From Xanthostigma xanthostigma (lineage: Eukaryota; Arthropoda; Insecta; Raphidioptera; Raphidiidae), in contig OY754465.1 in the NCBI GenBank assembly GCA_963575645.1, positions 56,381,901 through 56,445,900 on the forward strand: a stretch of 64,000 nt of DNA, written 5' to 3'. Made by a program: the position numbers and the translations under genes. Positions 1 through 11,631 of the stretch are shown in pieces; the stretch's first letter is position 1; every line of letters starts with the position of its first letter. The notes below the pieces were generated by a model that had not been told where the DNA came from, did no database searches, and saw only the letters and a program-made list of their open reading frames with translations.

Positions 1-170
1 ACAATAAAGTCCACTTTTGTTACCGTTCTATCACTGCACGCGCACCGAACCTATCTACAAAGCACGCTTGAGAAGACGTCTCGTGTGAAGCGAGCACATA
101 AAAGCAATCAAGAAAACTCGCGCTAGAAAACTACTAGTCAAATCTAGCAAGGAATCTAGCTTTATAAAAT
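1..170 (-). repeat. Relic of the 5183-6487 element family
   Basis: The reverse complement of this stretch matches the left part of the element at 5183 (roughly 5210-5300), including the block that reads cttcacacgagacgtctt and the neighbouring ctagtttt stretch. It is cut by the window edge. No terminal repeat is visible, so only family membership is claimed. Confidence 0.5.
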
Positions 171-568
171 AGAGAACGAATAATTTTTTATGTTGCCATC
201 TTTATATTAGATACTATAAAAACTGCACTGCGCAAGGCTTGCAAATCATTGGTCTTAATAATTTATCTCTCTTAAATCTAGGAATTAATAAAAAGAAATT
301 TTGAGTGAACTTTTTTTCTCATAAACAAAGGATATTTTTTTTCTGATAAAAAAACATGTATGTTGCACCAATACCATCATAATAACATGTCAGGTGACTA
401 CGCCTTTTTTGTGTTACACATATTTTGTTCTTTCAATTTCTCATGTGCCATATCCTCGCTCTTTGTCAAGAGCGACAACACGTTTCGGATTTAATAGATA
501 TTAATTATTTATAAAATTTTTACCTACTTCCGAGTTTCCGTTGGGGTTGACCCCCAGTCAGATTCCCA

Positions 569-863
569 AGGGCGGATCTACATAGGGACTAATAGGGTTT
601 AAGCCCTAGACCCCAAGTGTCAAGGGCCCAAAAAAAATTAATTATCATAAATAAGCACTTACCGTATAGGTATAGTCAAAAATTGTTAATTATTATCATC
701 ATGGGTGAATTTTGACAATTTTTGGGTGAATTATTGATATTTTTTTGGATGAATTTTAACATATTCTTGGATGAAATTGGAGAATTTTTAAAGAACTATG
801 ATATTATTGGGCGAAACTGAAATATTTTTAGTGAATTTTGACATTTTTTTTAGATCCGTCCCT
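569..863. repeat. Short inverted-terminal-repeat element (MITE-like)
   Basis: The left end agggcggatcta and the right end tagatccgtccct are imperfect inverted repeats. The interior is AT-rich, non-coding and contains reiterated gatgaattttgacatt-like motifs. No clear target duplication was found, so the superfamily is not assigned. Confidence 0.45.
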
Positions 864-2042
864 GGGGACTCCGAACCTTTACGATTTTGTTTGAACTTGA
901 GGCACCAACTACTAGATATATCTGGACCCAGTACCAATTCATATCATCAATAAATTATTTTCTTTAATAATATAATCGATTGATACCATTTTTAGATTAG
1001 AATCAGTGAACTGGGGGTTTGTAATAGCGAAGCCATAGATATTCTCAAGTCCACACATGCATAAACTATTTAAGAGGAATATGTTTACATGAATAATAAA
1101 AATAATTTTAATGTATTATTAATTGATCGAAGAAGAATCACGAATGTTGTGTTCATAATTTTTATATATTTTTACCACATAAATACGTCAGATAGGACAG
1201 TCATTAACGTAATATCATTTTGTATGTGTGTGTGTGTGTAAATATAAATTAGTAAACTTGATTCTTGTTATAATAAATTATAAAATAATTGCTAGGAATG
1301 TTATAGAAAACTGATCAAACCACTGGTTTCCAACCTCTGTAAGAAGTCACAAGACTAGATGAATTTATGAAATGTCTGAAAATAAATGTTTCACGTCAAA
1401 AAGACCCGTTCGTGGCCACGACGCGCGTTGGAAGAGAAACTTCTAAGCTCAAGAGAAGAATAAGACAATTTTTTAAAAAGAAATTATGTTTTCATTCTGT
1501 AACGTCCATGTTTTCACTAAAAATCAAACGAAGAGTTTGTGGTAACTAAAATACGTTAAATTCGTGATGTTTGAAAGTTTAAAATCTAGGGTCGCGAGCC
1601 AAGGTTGGGAGCCACTGGATTAAGTTATTAAAGATTAGTACTTTTGCGAATTTTTAATAAAAAAGTGTGAATAATAACAGGTACGAACTGTACTTTCGAA
1701 TCTTTAAAAAAGGGCATGTAAAAGCGAAAATCTTTTGTATTCTTTTCACAGCATCTTTTTTTGGAGGGGGATCATGAAATCTCTTAAATTGTAAAAAGTA
1801 AAGTATTAAACATACTAGTTTAAATTTTTGTGATAGGCTTAGTCCCTCAGCCCCCTTCCGCCGCCAATGCACAGCATTCATTTGGTTATAAGTATTAACG
1901 TTTCCTGAAGTAAAAATGATATACTAATTTTTATATATTTATTTTGATTAACGCACGTTTAAAATATTTTCAGGGGCGTGTTGTGCGACTCTGTTGTTAT
2001 TCCCGTTACTTGTTTAGACACCGATCAATAACGCAAAGTAAA

Positions 2043-2454
2043 AGCGGCTGCATACGAGGCTGGTTTTGCCGCTAGATTCCTTGCTAGATTTGGCTGCTGG
2101 GTTTCAAGCGATGCGTGTATTGAAGTTGGGTTTGGTGCGCGTACAGTGACAGCTGACAAAAATGAACGTTTGATGTCTCTGAACAGAACACACACTATGA
2201 CGCCTTGTTTGCGTGTGGACGTTTGTCCATGTCGCCCACGTGACAAGATACTGTTTTCTGATTGGTTCTTGCTCAAAACAGGCAGGCAAATAAGCACGAA
2301 TAATAGTCCCGGTTCTAGTTTTGAAATACGTCTTTGGATCACGCACGCAAGCCCGCCACGATGTCCATTCTCCATCTTCGCAGCCAGCGCGACAGCCAGC
2401 ACAAGTACCAGCAGTGATTCCAGCGGAAAAAACTAGCCTCGTGCGCAGCAGCCT
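2043..2454. repeat. Non-autonomous element with inverted ends
   Basis: Left end gcggctgcatacgaggct is matched in inverted orientation by gcctcgtgcgcagcagcc at the right. The interior shares the block around gtcgcccacgtgacaagat with the element at 5183-6487, so the two are copies of one family. The 125- and 96-residue open frames here show no recognisable domain and overlap on opposite strands; they are treated as chance. Confidence 0.55.
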
Positions 2455-3726
2455 TTAGAAATAACTTAGTTTAAATTATGGATGATTAAAAATGTGAAAA
2501 GATAATATAATAGTTATTGGCGTAACTAGTAGTCTAAGTCATTCATCGCGCTGACAGGTCATGACTTAGCCTACAAGTTGCGCCCACAATTTTATTCAAC
2601 CATTGCGCGTTATTCATGTTTTAATTATAATGAGATGTTGTAAATATCTATTTATTTCTTTATAAAAAAAACTGTCAATACTAACAGCACCAAACAGCAC
2701 GATTCAATGTTTTGGTTTGAGGTTAGCCGGTTATGAATAAACTCCATGTCGAAAACATTCGGCCTCTCAATTTTAGCCTCAATGGGTAACAACGGAGTTG
2801 TTGTTACCTACTATTTCGTTACGACTCAGAAAATAGTTACGTTTATTTGCATTACTCCACAGTGGCCGAGCTAGTAGGAATCTTCATTGAGTTATGGCAA
2901 GTAATTGTCGCCAGTCGGTAAATGGCTATTTAGGGTTCGGTTTTTAGGCATGATAAAACATGAATAACGCGCATGAGTTGAATAATAAAATTTTCAATTT
3001 CAAATGTATCATTTTTTTTTTAATTATCATTATTTAATCATTGATGAGTAGGTATTGATTATTTGGTAACGTAATGTTAATTAACATGAGGCAAAGTTTG
3101 AATCAAAACATGTACATTTAAAATTAAAATCGTTAGCATGAAAATACGAGCAGTAAGCATTTTTAAAAAATATTTTATGATAATTTTTACATGTAAATCT
3201 CAGTGGATATAAAAATAGATGATTTTAAAAATAAACAAGAGAATTGAGTTTAAAGACTTCTTATAGACTTTTTAATTTCGTAATATATTATTTTATTTGT
3301 AAATGAAAACTGTTGTTATATTGTAAAAAAAATAAACGACGTATGCATTTTTAAATGTTTTTTATTTTTTACAAAAGTACGAAACCAAACAAACCTTTAA
3401 TTTCTTTTTCTAAAATCAAAGTGGCCTAAGTTACTCTTTATGAAACCAGCTATCTGCCAGTGAAAGTCTCGTCAAAATCGGTCCAGTCGTTTCGGAGATT
3501 AGCCTGAACAAACAGACAGACATTTTATTTTATAGATATATATAGGTACAAAAACATAAACAGAAAAAAGTGATGAAAACTAAAAATACGCTCTAGGAAT
3601 CTTTAAAACTGTTCAATTACAGACTAAGTTACGATTTTATTTATTTGTATTAATTGAGCTTACGTCTGTATAATTTATTAAAAAAAGCAACTCTCGCAGT
3701 ATGTGGATTTTAGTGTATATACAGGC

Positions 3727-4275
3727 TAGTGGTGTGCCGGATCGTTAAAAATGTATATCCGCGGATACGGATCTGAATACGGATTTTTGGTTTCAAGATC
3801 CGCGTATACGGATACGTATACGGATCTCAACTTTCTTAGAGTATGCGGCGGTAAATATTGCACATCGACCTTTGAAAAGAGACTATCTGTTATGGGAAAA
3901 AGTTATTGACCTCTTTAAGAGTTAACTCTCATAACAGATTGTGTCTTTCCAATGATCGATGTGCAATATCTCATTATAAAGATAGTTGATGTAGTAGCTT
4001 TGAGTTATGTACTATTAGTATGGTACTCACTACGATAAATATTTGCAATATAAAGGTGCCAAATACGATTTAAAAAAATAAAAAATAATCTGAATGGAAT
4101 TTAACAGGTTTTCATTATTACCTAATCACCTATATATATATAAAATTTCATACATGTATTGAAAATTAATAAGGTAAAAGATCCGTAAAAGATCCGCCTA
4201 AAAACTAACGGATACGGATCTTTCTTCTCCGTCGGATATCCGCGTATACGGATACAGATATCCGGCACATCACTA
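3727..4275. mobile_element. hAT-type MITE with rotated ATCCG repeats
   Basis: Terminal inverted repeats are tagtggtgtgccggat and atccggcacatcacta. Flanks are atacaggc (3719-3726) and atacagac (4276-4283), a 7/8 match that fits the 8-bp target duplication of hAT elements. Both subterminal regions carry many copies of a gtatacggatac/ggatccg motif, the usual layout of transposase-binding sites in hAT elements. An inner inverted repeat (near 3855-3890 and 3935-3975) surrounds the centre. No coding capacity. Confidence 0.75.
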
Positions 4276-5182
4276 ATACAGACACTATACTGTGTGTAAT
4301 ATATTATAAACAGACACTTTATATGTATTTATTTGTATAAATACGCACTTATTTCGTAACACCCAGTACAACTGCAATGTAACACGATCTTCACTTTAAA
4401 CAATAACGAACTAATAAAGACAGGCGCTGAAGCCAAGCATTGTCGTTAAGCAAAGACGCATAATATAATATATTTTGATTTAGTTTTTATTACCGCGTTC
4501 GTTAAAAAGACGGTCAGCTGTTCTGATTCATACATGGTCATAAAAACTATTTTTATTTGCACGCTAATTAAAATTTAACAGTAAACATAGTCAGATAGTG
4601 AAATATGTTATTTGAATATTTAATAATGGTAACTTTATGTCTTGAACAAGTCTTTTTATTATAATAACTTTATTGAACCCGTATTCAATTGTTTATATCC
4701 AATTTATAACAACTATTAAAGTAACACTTAATTACATAAGTCCGTTTTAGACGGAAACAGTTTTTGAAACAAAACCTCTTTGGACACGGTAAGATCAGAC
4801 CATATACTTAATTATTAAATTATAAATTATACTTAATTATTAAAAGATGAAAATAAATTTTTCGAAACGTTGGCCACTAGCGAAACATTGGTAAAGCTTA
4901 TTTTATGATCCTCAACCAAAACCTTCCTTCATCTTAACATTCTATTGGATCAACACTACTTTATACTGAACATATACTTAATACTCATATATTGCTAGGC
5001 AGAGTCTGGGAAAGGATGACGACCCATCGGTGCCAACAACAAACAAAACGCTGTTATGTAACTTGACCGGTCTTATCTACACATTCATTACTGAATAACT
5101 TATATATTATGCAGTCTGACGAAAATAATGCACAATATATTATTATTATGAAACTCCATGCTATTCAAAAATCGATGTTAAA

Positions 5183-6487
5183 GCCGCTGCACACGAGACT
5201 GGATTTGCCGCTAGTTATGACTACTAGTTTTCTAGCGCTGGTTTTCTTAATTGCTTTTATGTGCTCGCTTCACACGAGACGTCTTTTCAAGCTTGTTTTG
5301 TGGACAGATCTGATGCCCACGCAGTGACAGTTCAAACATAAACACAGAGCAAAACGTGTCTGTCGTCTGACTCTGAGCAGAATGACGCCATGTTGATTTG
5401 TGGGTGTTTGTTCATGTCGCCCACGTGACAAGATACTGTTTCCTGATTGGCTCTTGCTCAGAGCAAGCAGAGGACCTACCAAGAAAAATAGCCCCTGTTC
5501 TAATTTTAAAATCTATCTTGCGATATGTGCGTTTTATTATCCATCGATATGCGTTTTATTGTGAATTCGAGTCAAGATTTTTTTTTTTTTTGAGAACGGT
5601 TAGAAAATTAATGCTGTATCAGGAGTAAGTAAGCTAATGTCAATAAACTTTTTAGTACTGGTCAATATAGTAGTTCAATTTTATTTGATTTTACCACATT
5701 ATTTGAGTCACTATCAATAGAAATATTTTGTCCAGAAATGCTTGCAGAAGGCTGCAGTGCACGAAAAAAAGTTGATCATATCAATAAGAGCTTTATTATC
5801 GATGATAAAGTAGCTTAGCATTTTTAAAGTACAGTAGAATCCGAATAGTACGACTCCGTTTATAACGGCCAACCGCTTTTAACGACGTAAATGCAACATC
5901 AAGTTTGATTTTCATAAAACATACTGCGAAAGTATATCCGTTTAGTACGACTCCGGTTAAAGCGATCAACCGCTTTCAGCGACTTAATTTATTAAAAGTT
6001 GTTCGGTTAGAACGACGCACATCTCAAAATGATTCATAATTTCAAGGGCAAATACTTGCATTATCTCGATGCACCCACTCCCTTCTTTCCCAGATGCACG
6101 CTGTTTTATTCCCGAGTAAATTCCATAGTATTTTTTCCCCTTTTGATGAATCACTGCGTTAACTTCGTGTCAACGCACGTCAAAATGAGATATTATTATA
6201 TAAAATTTCATGCCGTTTTGTGCGTCGTCCGGTTAGTACGGCGTAATATAGCCGGTCCCTTAACAGTCGCTTTATCCGGATTCTACTGTATTTGCATATG
6301 TTTAATATTTTACATGATAAAACCTAACCAGTTTAGATATCAGTGGGGCCCCATTTTTTGATTTGCCCCAGGGCCCTTGGTTACCTAGCTACGCCACTGC
6401 CGCAGTGACGTCATTTCCAGCCTCGTACCCAGTCTGCCAGCCAGCAGAAGTATACAAGCCTTTGTTTTCAGCCTCGTGTGCAGCGGC
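5183..6487. mobile_element. Inverted-end element carrying a nested MITE
   Basis: The left end gccgctgcacacgagac and right end gcctcgtgtgcagcggc are inverted repeats with one mismatch in 17. The left 350 bp match the copy at 2043. A pogo-like MITE (5832-6288) is inserted inside, so this element is the older. The flanking target duplication is not clear and the superfamily is undecided. Confidence 0.55.
5832..6288. mobile_element. pogo/Tigger-like MITE
   Basis: Ends are cagtagaatccg and cggattctactg, bounded on both sides by TA (5830-5831 and 6289-6290), as for Tc1/mariner/pogo insertions. Subterminal stretches repeat an agtacgactccg...caaccgctt...gcgac motif several times, a pattern common in pogo MITEs. 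The 110-residue open frame inside is not a known protein. Confidence 0.7.
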
Positions 6488-6659
6488 GATGGGGAATTAA
6501 TTTAAGAATCGATCTAGTTCGCAGACATCTTTCGCGATCTAGTTCCGATCAACAAAGAAAAAGTCCTATGTACTTTCCATTTTTGAAACTTTATTGCGCA
6601 ATCTTAATTATAAAAATTAACTTTTGAGATATTTTTAAACTTGAAAGTACCCCACTAAG

Positions 6660-7481
6660 CCTTACGGGATTTAGTTCTTGATTAAATTGATCGAAAATGT
6701 TTTTATTTTATAGTTTAAAGGTCACTAAGAAAAAGTGTGCGTGGGCGCATAGCCTAAAAGCCAGTAAATTTTTAGCTACAGATATGTTTAGGGAGATTTT
6801 AGATATAGGGATATCCATTGAATTCACAAACATGTTCCATGATCACATTTTGTGCTCTTTTTTTAGAAATATAAAAATAGTCGAAAATTAGGTATAGGTA
6901 ATGTTGGAAGTAATATTGTCATATTCGGATTCAGCGCACTCGAAAACATATTTCTAGAGCTTAGGCTTTTTAAGTACTTAAATTCAATGGATATACCTAT
7001 TGCACATACCGCTAAATTAGCGGTATGTGCTTTATTATCGCTTTGAGCGTCAGAGCTGACTTTCGTTCATATAAGAAGTTATATCTAAGTTAATTTCACA
7101 CGAAATCCATTCAAATTGAAGCTTTTTGAAAAGAGGAGATTCTGATCTATAAAACAGAACCATTTTTAAATCAATTCGAGTTCATAAATACTATTAAAAT
7201 TGTAATTGAAAGTTACAAACAGCAGTTGTCGGTTGGTCTGTACGTATGTAGGTACGTATGTACGGATGTACGTATGTACGTATGTACGTCACGACTCTAC
7301 AGATCGAAATTTTGGTCGGATTGCCTTGGGTTATATATCTGAAATCTTGCTAAACATATCTGTAGCTAAAAATCTATTGGCTTGTAGGTTATGCGCCCAT
7401 GAACACTTTTTCTTAGTGACCTTTAAACTTTAAAATAAAGCCATTTTCGATCAATTTAATCGAGAACCAAATCCCGTAAGG
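6660..7481. mobile_element. Long-arm inverted-repeat element with central palindrome
   Basis: Left arm (6660-about 6815) and right arm (about 7330-7481) are inverted copies starting ccttacgggattt. Between them are a second block and the palindrome gcacataccgc...gcggtatgtgc (7002-7030, perfect around a single central base). Relatives or fragments occur at 12742-12915, 46048-46690 and 59800-60118. A degenerate gtacgtat microsatellite sits at 7243-7290. Confidence 0.6.
7002..7030. repeat. 29-nt perfect palindrome, duplicated at 46.05 kb
   Basis: Fourteen bases on each side of a central A are complementary, with the outer sequence gcacataccgctaa. The same palindrome and its 3' flank recur at about 46047-46075, so it is part of the repeat family and not a gene-specific site. 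Confidence 0.7.
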
Positions 7482-7490
7482 TTTGTGCGG

Positions 7491-8035
7491 GATCCTTTCT
7501 AATAAAAAGTGATTGATTTCTCAATGCATTTAATTTATCTTCTGTCGCTATTTCTCGTTCTTAAATAACGTTATTATGTAAATTACTGGGAATGCATCGG
7601 CAAAACAAAAAAGAAACTTTAATTACAGTGCAACAAACGCGTCTATCGAATAATAATAATAATAATTGAATTAAGATCTTTCTCTCACGCCTACGCCGTA
7701 AATCAAAAACACCTGCGCATCACCATACAATGCCACCTAATAGGTCAGATATTTCTTCAATTTTCTCTTGACACGTATCGCGTTACAGGAGAAGTGCTAC
7801 GGCAAGCGACGCAATGTCTTCACATGGCAAGACACCTGGGATGCTAATAACATTCCTGCATGTCATAAGTGCTTCACCTTGATGAGGAAAGAATCTAACA
7901 GGAGAAACTTCACTGCATAGATGGATAGCATATGGCTAACGGCATAATTGTTCGGGTGATAGACCCATAAAATTTCGATGTTTCATTTTAATATTACGGG
8001 TACGATAACTGGATGTGCCCAAATTTTGCTTTTTT
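7491..8035. other. Intergenic stretch, no supported gene
   Basis: No supported gene. Around 7787-7920 a plus-strand frame reads like a short Cys-containing fragment (CYGKRRN...CHKC...), then meets a stop. It may be a transposase relic but no family was recognised. Confidence 0.4.
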
Positions 8036-8283
8036 GACGTGATAACGTCTTATAAATTGATGAAACACCAGCTGCACGCACGAAAAAGTGTAGGTAACGT
8101 TCCGCCTGACCCTGTGCGTGCAAGCGAGAGCGCAGTATAAGCGACAGAGAGTCGGTAAAAATATAGTTTGACAGCTACTAAAATTTAGGTTATGTATTAT
8201 TAAATATGATATTTGAGCGGAATACGTTATCACGTAAAACTATCGTCCGTAAACCGACTTTACAGACAACCAATTTTTTTTAA
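8036..8283. mobile_element. MITE family G, full-length copy
   Basis: It begins tgacgtgataacgtc and ends with ttacagacaaccaat before a T run. The motif acgtgataacgt near the left end recurs inverted (acgttatcacgt) near the right. Copies are at 19569-19826, 38905-39463, 39481-39683, 63495-63560 and 63915-64000. Non-coding; superfamily not assigned. The tool-style open frames in it are artefacts of the repeat. Confidence 0.65.
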
Positions 8284-8473
8284 GTAATAAAAAACGTTAA
8301 ATTTTGACGTTCCAAAAGAAAAACTTTGGTGATTATTCACAAATTTCCTAAAAAATATGTAAAAACTTTTCGTCTTTCACTGTCATTTTTTTAATCTAAC
8401 CAATCAGAAATCGCATATACACGTCATAGCAACTGGTGCGTAGAATTACTGTATTATTATCTCAATTTGTATA

Positions 8474-8715
8474 CACGACCCCGTAATTGTTTTTTAAAGA
8501 GCTCTCCCCAAACGCCCCCTCATTTTCACTGCGCAAAAAAAAAAAACGCCAACGCATCAACTCGACCCCGTAATTGTTTTATAAAGAACTCCTCGACGCT
8601 CTTCTCTTTTTACTGCGCAAAAAAAAAACGCCACCGCATCGACACGACTCCGTGATTGTTTTTCAAAGAACTCCCCCCCAAACGCCCGCCCTTTCTACTG
8701 CGCAAAAAAAAATAA
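8474..8715. repeat. Three tandem units of about 85 bp
   Basis: Units begin near 8476, 8563 and 8645 with cgaccccgtaattgtt or close variants, and each ends in actgcgcaaaaaaaa followed in two units by acgcca. The overlapping short open frames simply translate the repeat. Confidence 0.75.
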
Positions 8716-8840
8716 AAATCAATTTTCCGCACTTAAAACGGCTTATAATACTGTTATATGTTATTTAAAATAATAATTGTGTATTTCCAATGGATATTTT
8801 GCACAGTTATCGTAGGTACTCTAATCTAATAGGTATTACT

Positions 8841-8904
<64 letters not shown>
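8841..8904. repeat. (AAT)n microsatellite
   Basis: About twenty AAT units with one interruption by an extra AAA. The poly-Asn and poly-Ile open frames over it are artefacts. Confidence 0.95.
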
Positions 8905-9249
8905 CGTTTAACGTCCGTTTCTCGACTTTGCCTTATAAAAAGAAAATTTTCAATCAAACACATTTTTTTAAAATTTTTCGACCGATTACCAACAAGAAAT
9001 GATAAAGTTGATATTTTTAATGTCATCAACTTTAAAAATTGAAAAAGCGTCAAGTTCCCGTTTTTTGACGCTCTAAAAGTATAATAAATAAAGAAATGTT
9101 TTTAAACAATACCTTAGGTACATAGTTTTTTAAAAATGTCGATTTTACATCTTTTATACAGAATGATTCAGGAGGAACTGTCAATATTTTAGGTACCTAC
9201 GTATTGGCCTACCTGTTATAAATAATAGAATAAACATTTTAATTTTTTA

Positions 9250-9600
9250 GAATATTAGATGGCACTCACACAAAAACAAATGTTTTTTCGACGTAGAAAT
9301 AAATCACTTTTCCAGCTAAATTTGATCAAAATGCGTAGAAAAACGTTGTTTCGAAGTGGAAACTATACGAAAAACGATCATGCTAAATACACGTGTATTG
9401 TGTACTACACAATTTAAGAAAAATATCGTTTCAATCGATCAATTATTTTACGAGCAGAATCGATTTAAAACCCTACAATGGTGTTTATATGGAGAAATAT
9501 GTATGATCTCAATCTAAGGTCATTGTCAAATCGAACTTTCTGACAATGCTTTCTGCAACTGAGCATTGGTGTTCCAACTCAGTGACCACCTATGCTTTCA
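9250..9600. repeat. Dispersed repeat, related to 23810-24030
   Basis: The block with ctcacacaaaaacaaatg and ttgatcaaaat here is present in inverted orientation at 23810-23900, in intron 2 of the BMP gene, and the aaggtcattgtcaaatc block is shared with 23970-24010. No ends or coding capacity are seen. Confidence 0.45.
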
Positions 9601-10044
9601 AATGTCTTTCTTTTTATTGCTGAAACAATAGATGAAAATTAAACACATTTAATTTATGAGAACTTCACGATAATATCATCGAATACAAAATACATGCATA
9701 TTTTATTATGTATGTGCATCATGTGTAGATTAGTGATGTGTCGCTCCTGAGCGAGTCATTCATAATAAACGACTCCTTTCTCGGAGCGGAGCGAGTCGCT
9801 CTTTTTTTTTGTGAATGACTCACTCCGAGCGTCATTGCTCTGTGCATTCGCACATTTACAGAGCGCACACAGCACAGGCCATAGAGGTATTAATAAATTT
9901 TGCACGTACGGAGTTATCTTTGCTGAATCATTTAATGTTGAATGGCACACTGTAAGTGGAATAGTACTAAGCCTAAGTAACTTAAACCATTCACATTGAC
10001 GTCGTTGACAAAGATATAATATTGTAACAATAAATATTATTATT

Positions 10045-10408
10045 TCAAGTAAATAAAATTGTCGACCAATTTTTCTCAGACCAAACGATATATTGACAAA
10101 AAATGATAAAATTACAAATCAATATAACACAAGATGACGTTTCGATCCGAATTTGGAGCTTCTTCAGAAATATCTAAAAAATATAAAAATTAATTAGTAT
10201 TAAATAATAGATTTCATATTTAATACTAATTAATTTTTATATTTTTTAGATATTTCTGAAGAAGATCCAAATCCGGATCGAAACGTCATCTTGCGTTATA
10301 TTGATTTGTAATTTTATCATTTTTTGTCAATATATCGTTTGGTCTGAGAAAAATTGGTCGACAATTTTATTTACTTGAAGAGTTCTATTCAGACGTTAAT
10401 CAAAGATT
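10045..10408 (+). mobile_element. Palindromic Penelope-like element (family B), copy 1
   Basis: The sequence from tcaagtaaataaaattgtcg to cgacaattttatttacttga is a near-perfect inverted repeat with arms of about 160 bp, plus an extra 3' tail ending caaagatt. It is bounded by a perfect 14-bp duplication taaatattattatt (10031-10044 and 10409-10422). Both arms carry a hammerhead-like core, intact in the right arm. This layout, an inverted 5' piece joined to a 3' terminal segment with a variable 10-15 bp target duplication, is that of Penelope-like elements. No protein is encoded. The assignment to Penelope is inferred from layout and the ribozyme core. Confidence 0.65.
10256..10287 (+). ncRNA. 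Hammerhead ribozyme-like core (family B)
   Basis: It reads ctgaaga, then a hairpin gatcc-aaatcc-ggatc, then gaaacgtc. These match the conserved CUGANGA and GAAA elements of the hammerhead, stem II, and a minimal ACGU stem III followed by C17 at the expected cleavage position. Stem I is weak: agat upstream can pair with atct downstream only if four bases bulge. The mirror copy at 10136-10167 (-) has a damaged stem II. Activity is not shown. Confidence 0.5.
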
Positions 10409-10893
10409 TAAATATTATTATTGTTAAGCTTTTATTATACTTTATAGTTTATCCAAAATGCGAATAATATAAGATCAGAATCATATTAAAATGAGCTCAG
10501 AGCTGAGTGTGTGTATTGTGCTGTGCATTGTGCAATGCTACATGACTCCTGAGCATGTATGATGACAGTTCACACCTCTGCAGTCTGCACTCTTGTGTAG
10601 TGTGTACTGTCTAGTGTCGATCCTTTGAACGACTCGCTCTGAGCGACTCTTTTTAATGAGCGGAGCGCACGGAGCCAGCTCCCAATAAAGAGTCATGTCA
10701 CTAGTGTAGATAGAAAATAAATACACCCAGATCAACCCATGAATCGAATAATAAAACAAGTCAAAATAAAACATGTTAGACAATCGTGACTGTCGTATTA
10801 AAATTATTATTTTACGGTACGTCCCAAAAATACTGTCCTCTACTTCAGATTCCTATTGAAGTGAAACATTTTTAAGCGCGCTAGGGAAGTAAA

Positions 10894-11150
10894 TTGGCCC
10901 GGATAAGACGAAAACGTGGCAAGCATGAATCTGCACGAAAAGCACAGCACAGAGCAAAAAGTTCCAGCCAATTGAGCGACGGGACCATTTCAACTTCAAA
11001 AATATTGATATTTGATATACCTAGTATAATAAAGAAAATTAAATTTCTGATATCGCGTGAGAAGAGACGGGTAATGGCTAGTATTCAATATGATATTTGC
11101 TATTCGTTGCCATGGATAATATGTTCCACGTCATGTAAATATTAATCTGA
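10894..11150 (+). other. Unrecognised open frame, probably a relic
   Basis: An 83-codon frame beginning MARIRRKRGKHES is Arg/Lys-rich for its first 30 residues and then loses any protein-like composition. No family was recognised and no splice signals point to a gene. Beyond it, 11190-11240 carries a fragment (gagtccgactcgcacttgac) of a dispersed insect repeat seen inverted at 62970-63000. Confidence 0.25.
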
Positions 11151-11566
11151 CAGATTCTCGTGATGGACGAACTATTTACATACCTACAAAGTATACGGAA
11201 TCGTCGATGCACGAGTCCGACTCGCACTTGACCGTTTTTTTTTCAACATTGAATCGATCTATATAGACTGCACCGTTATCAACGGCTAGCAATTGAATAT
11301 ACAATGGTTAACCTAAGATAAGTAGCCAAAAAAAACAGTGCCTAAATAAACCAGTTTTAAAATAAGTAAATATGATTTGAAAAATCGACACTGTTTATTT
11401 TCCAAATCTTCTTGGTTTCCGGGCTTGTATGCCGTGGTCCATGGGTATTACTAACTAACGTTTTGTCTACAACTGCGGTAGTTGACTATAAAAGACGGAA
11501 GTACCACACTTGTCGACACACTTATCTGTGAGCAGCCTAGAAGGAAACTTCGCCCGCTACCACATC

Positions 11567-11608
11567 GCCTTTGATAATGTCTACCGCAGTTGTAGACGAA
11601 ACGTCAGG
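11567..11608 (+). ncRNA. Degenerate hammerhead-like motif (family A)
   Basis: The hairpin gtctac-cgcagtt-gtagac is followed by gaaacgtcagg; the upstream strand ttgataa corresponds to cugauga with two changes. Stem I can form between cct and agg, and stem III is acgt. Penelope-like elements are known to carry hammerheads in their terminal repeats. The two core changes probably abolish cleavage in this copy. Confidence 0.5.
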
Positions 11609-11631
11609 TAGTAATACCAATGGACCACGGC

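Larger units (their letters stand above)
9731..10703. mobile_element. hAT-type MITE interrupted by a palindromic retroelement
   Basis: The ends tagtgatgtgtcgctc and agagtcatgtcacta are imperfect inverted repeats, flanked by a perfect 8-bp duplication gtgtagat (9723-9730 and 10704-10711), diagnostic of hAT. Subterminal gagcgagtc/gactcgctc repeats lie on both sides. The palindromic element 10045-10408 is inserted inside with its own target duplication, so the MITE is about 0.6 kb without it. Confidence 0.85.

Noticed and set aside
2025-2436. Open frames of 125 (-) and 96 (+) codons as possible genes
   Set aside because: They overlap on opposite strands within a repeat element that recurs at 5183; no domain, splice context or conserved start.
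8790-9053. Poly-Asn and poly-Ile proteins
   Set aside because: Translation of an (AAT)n microsatellite in both directions.
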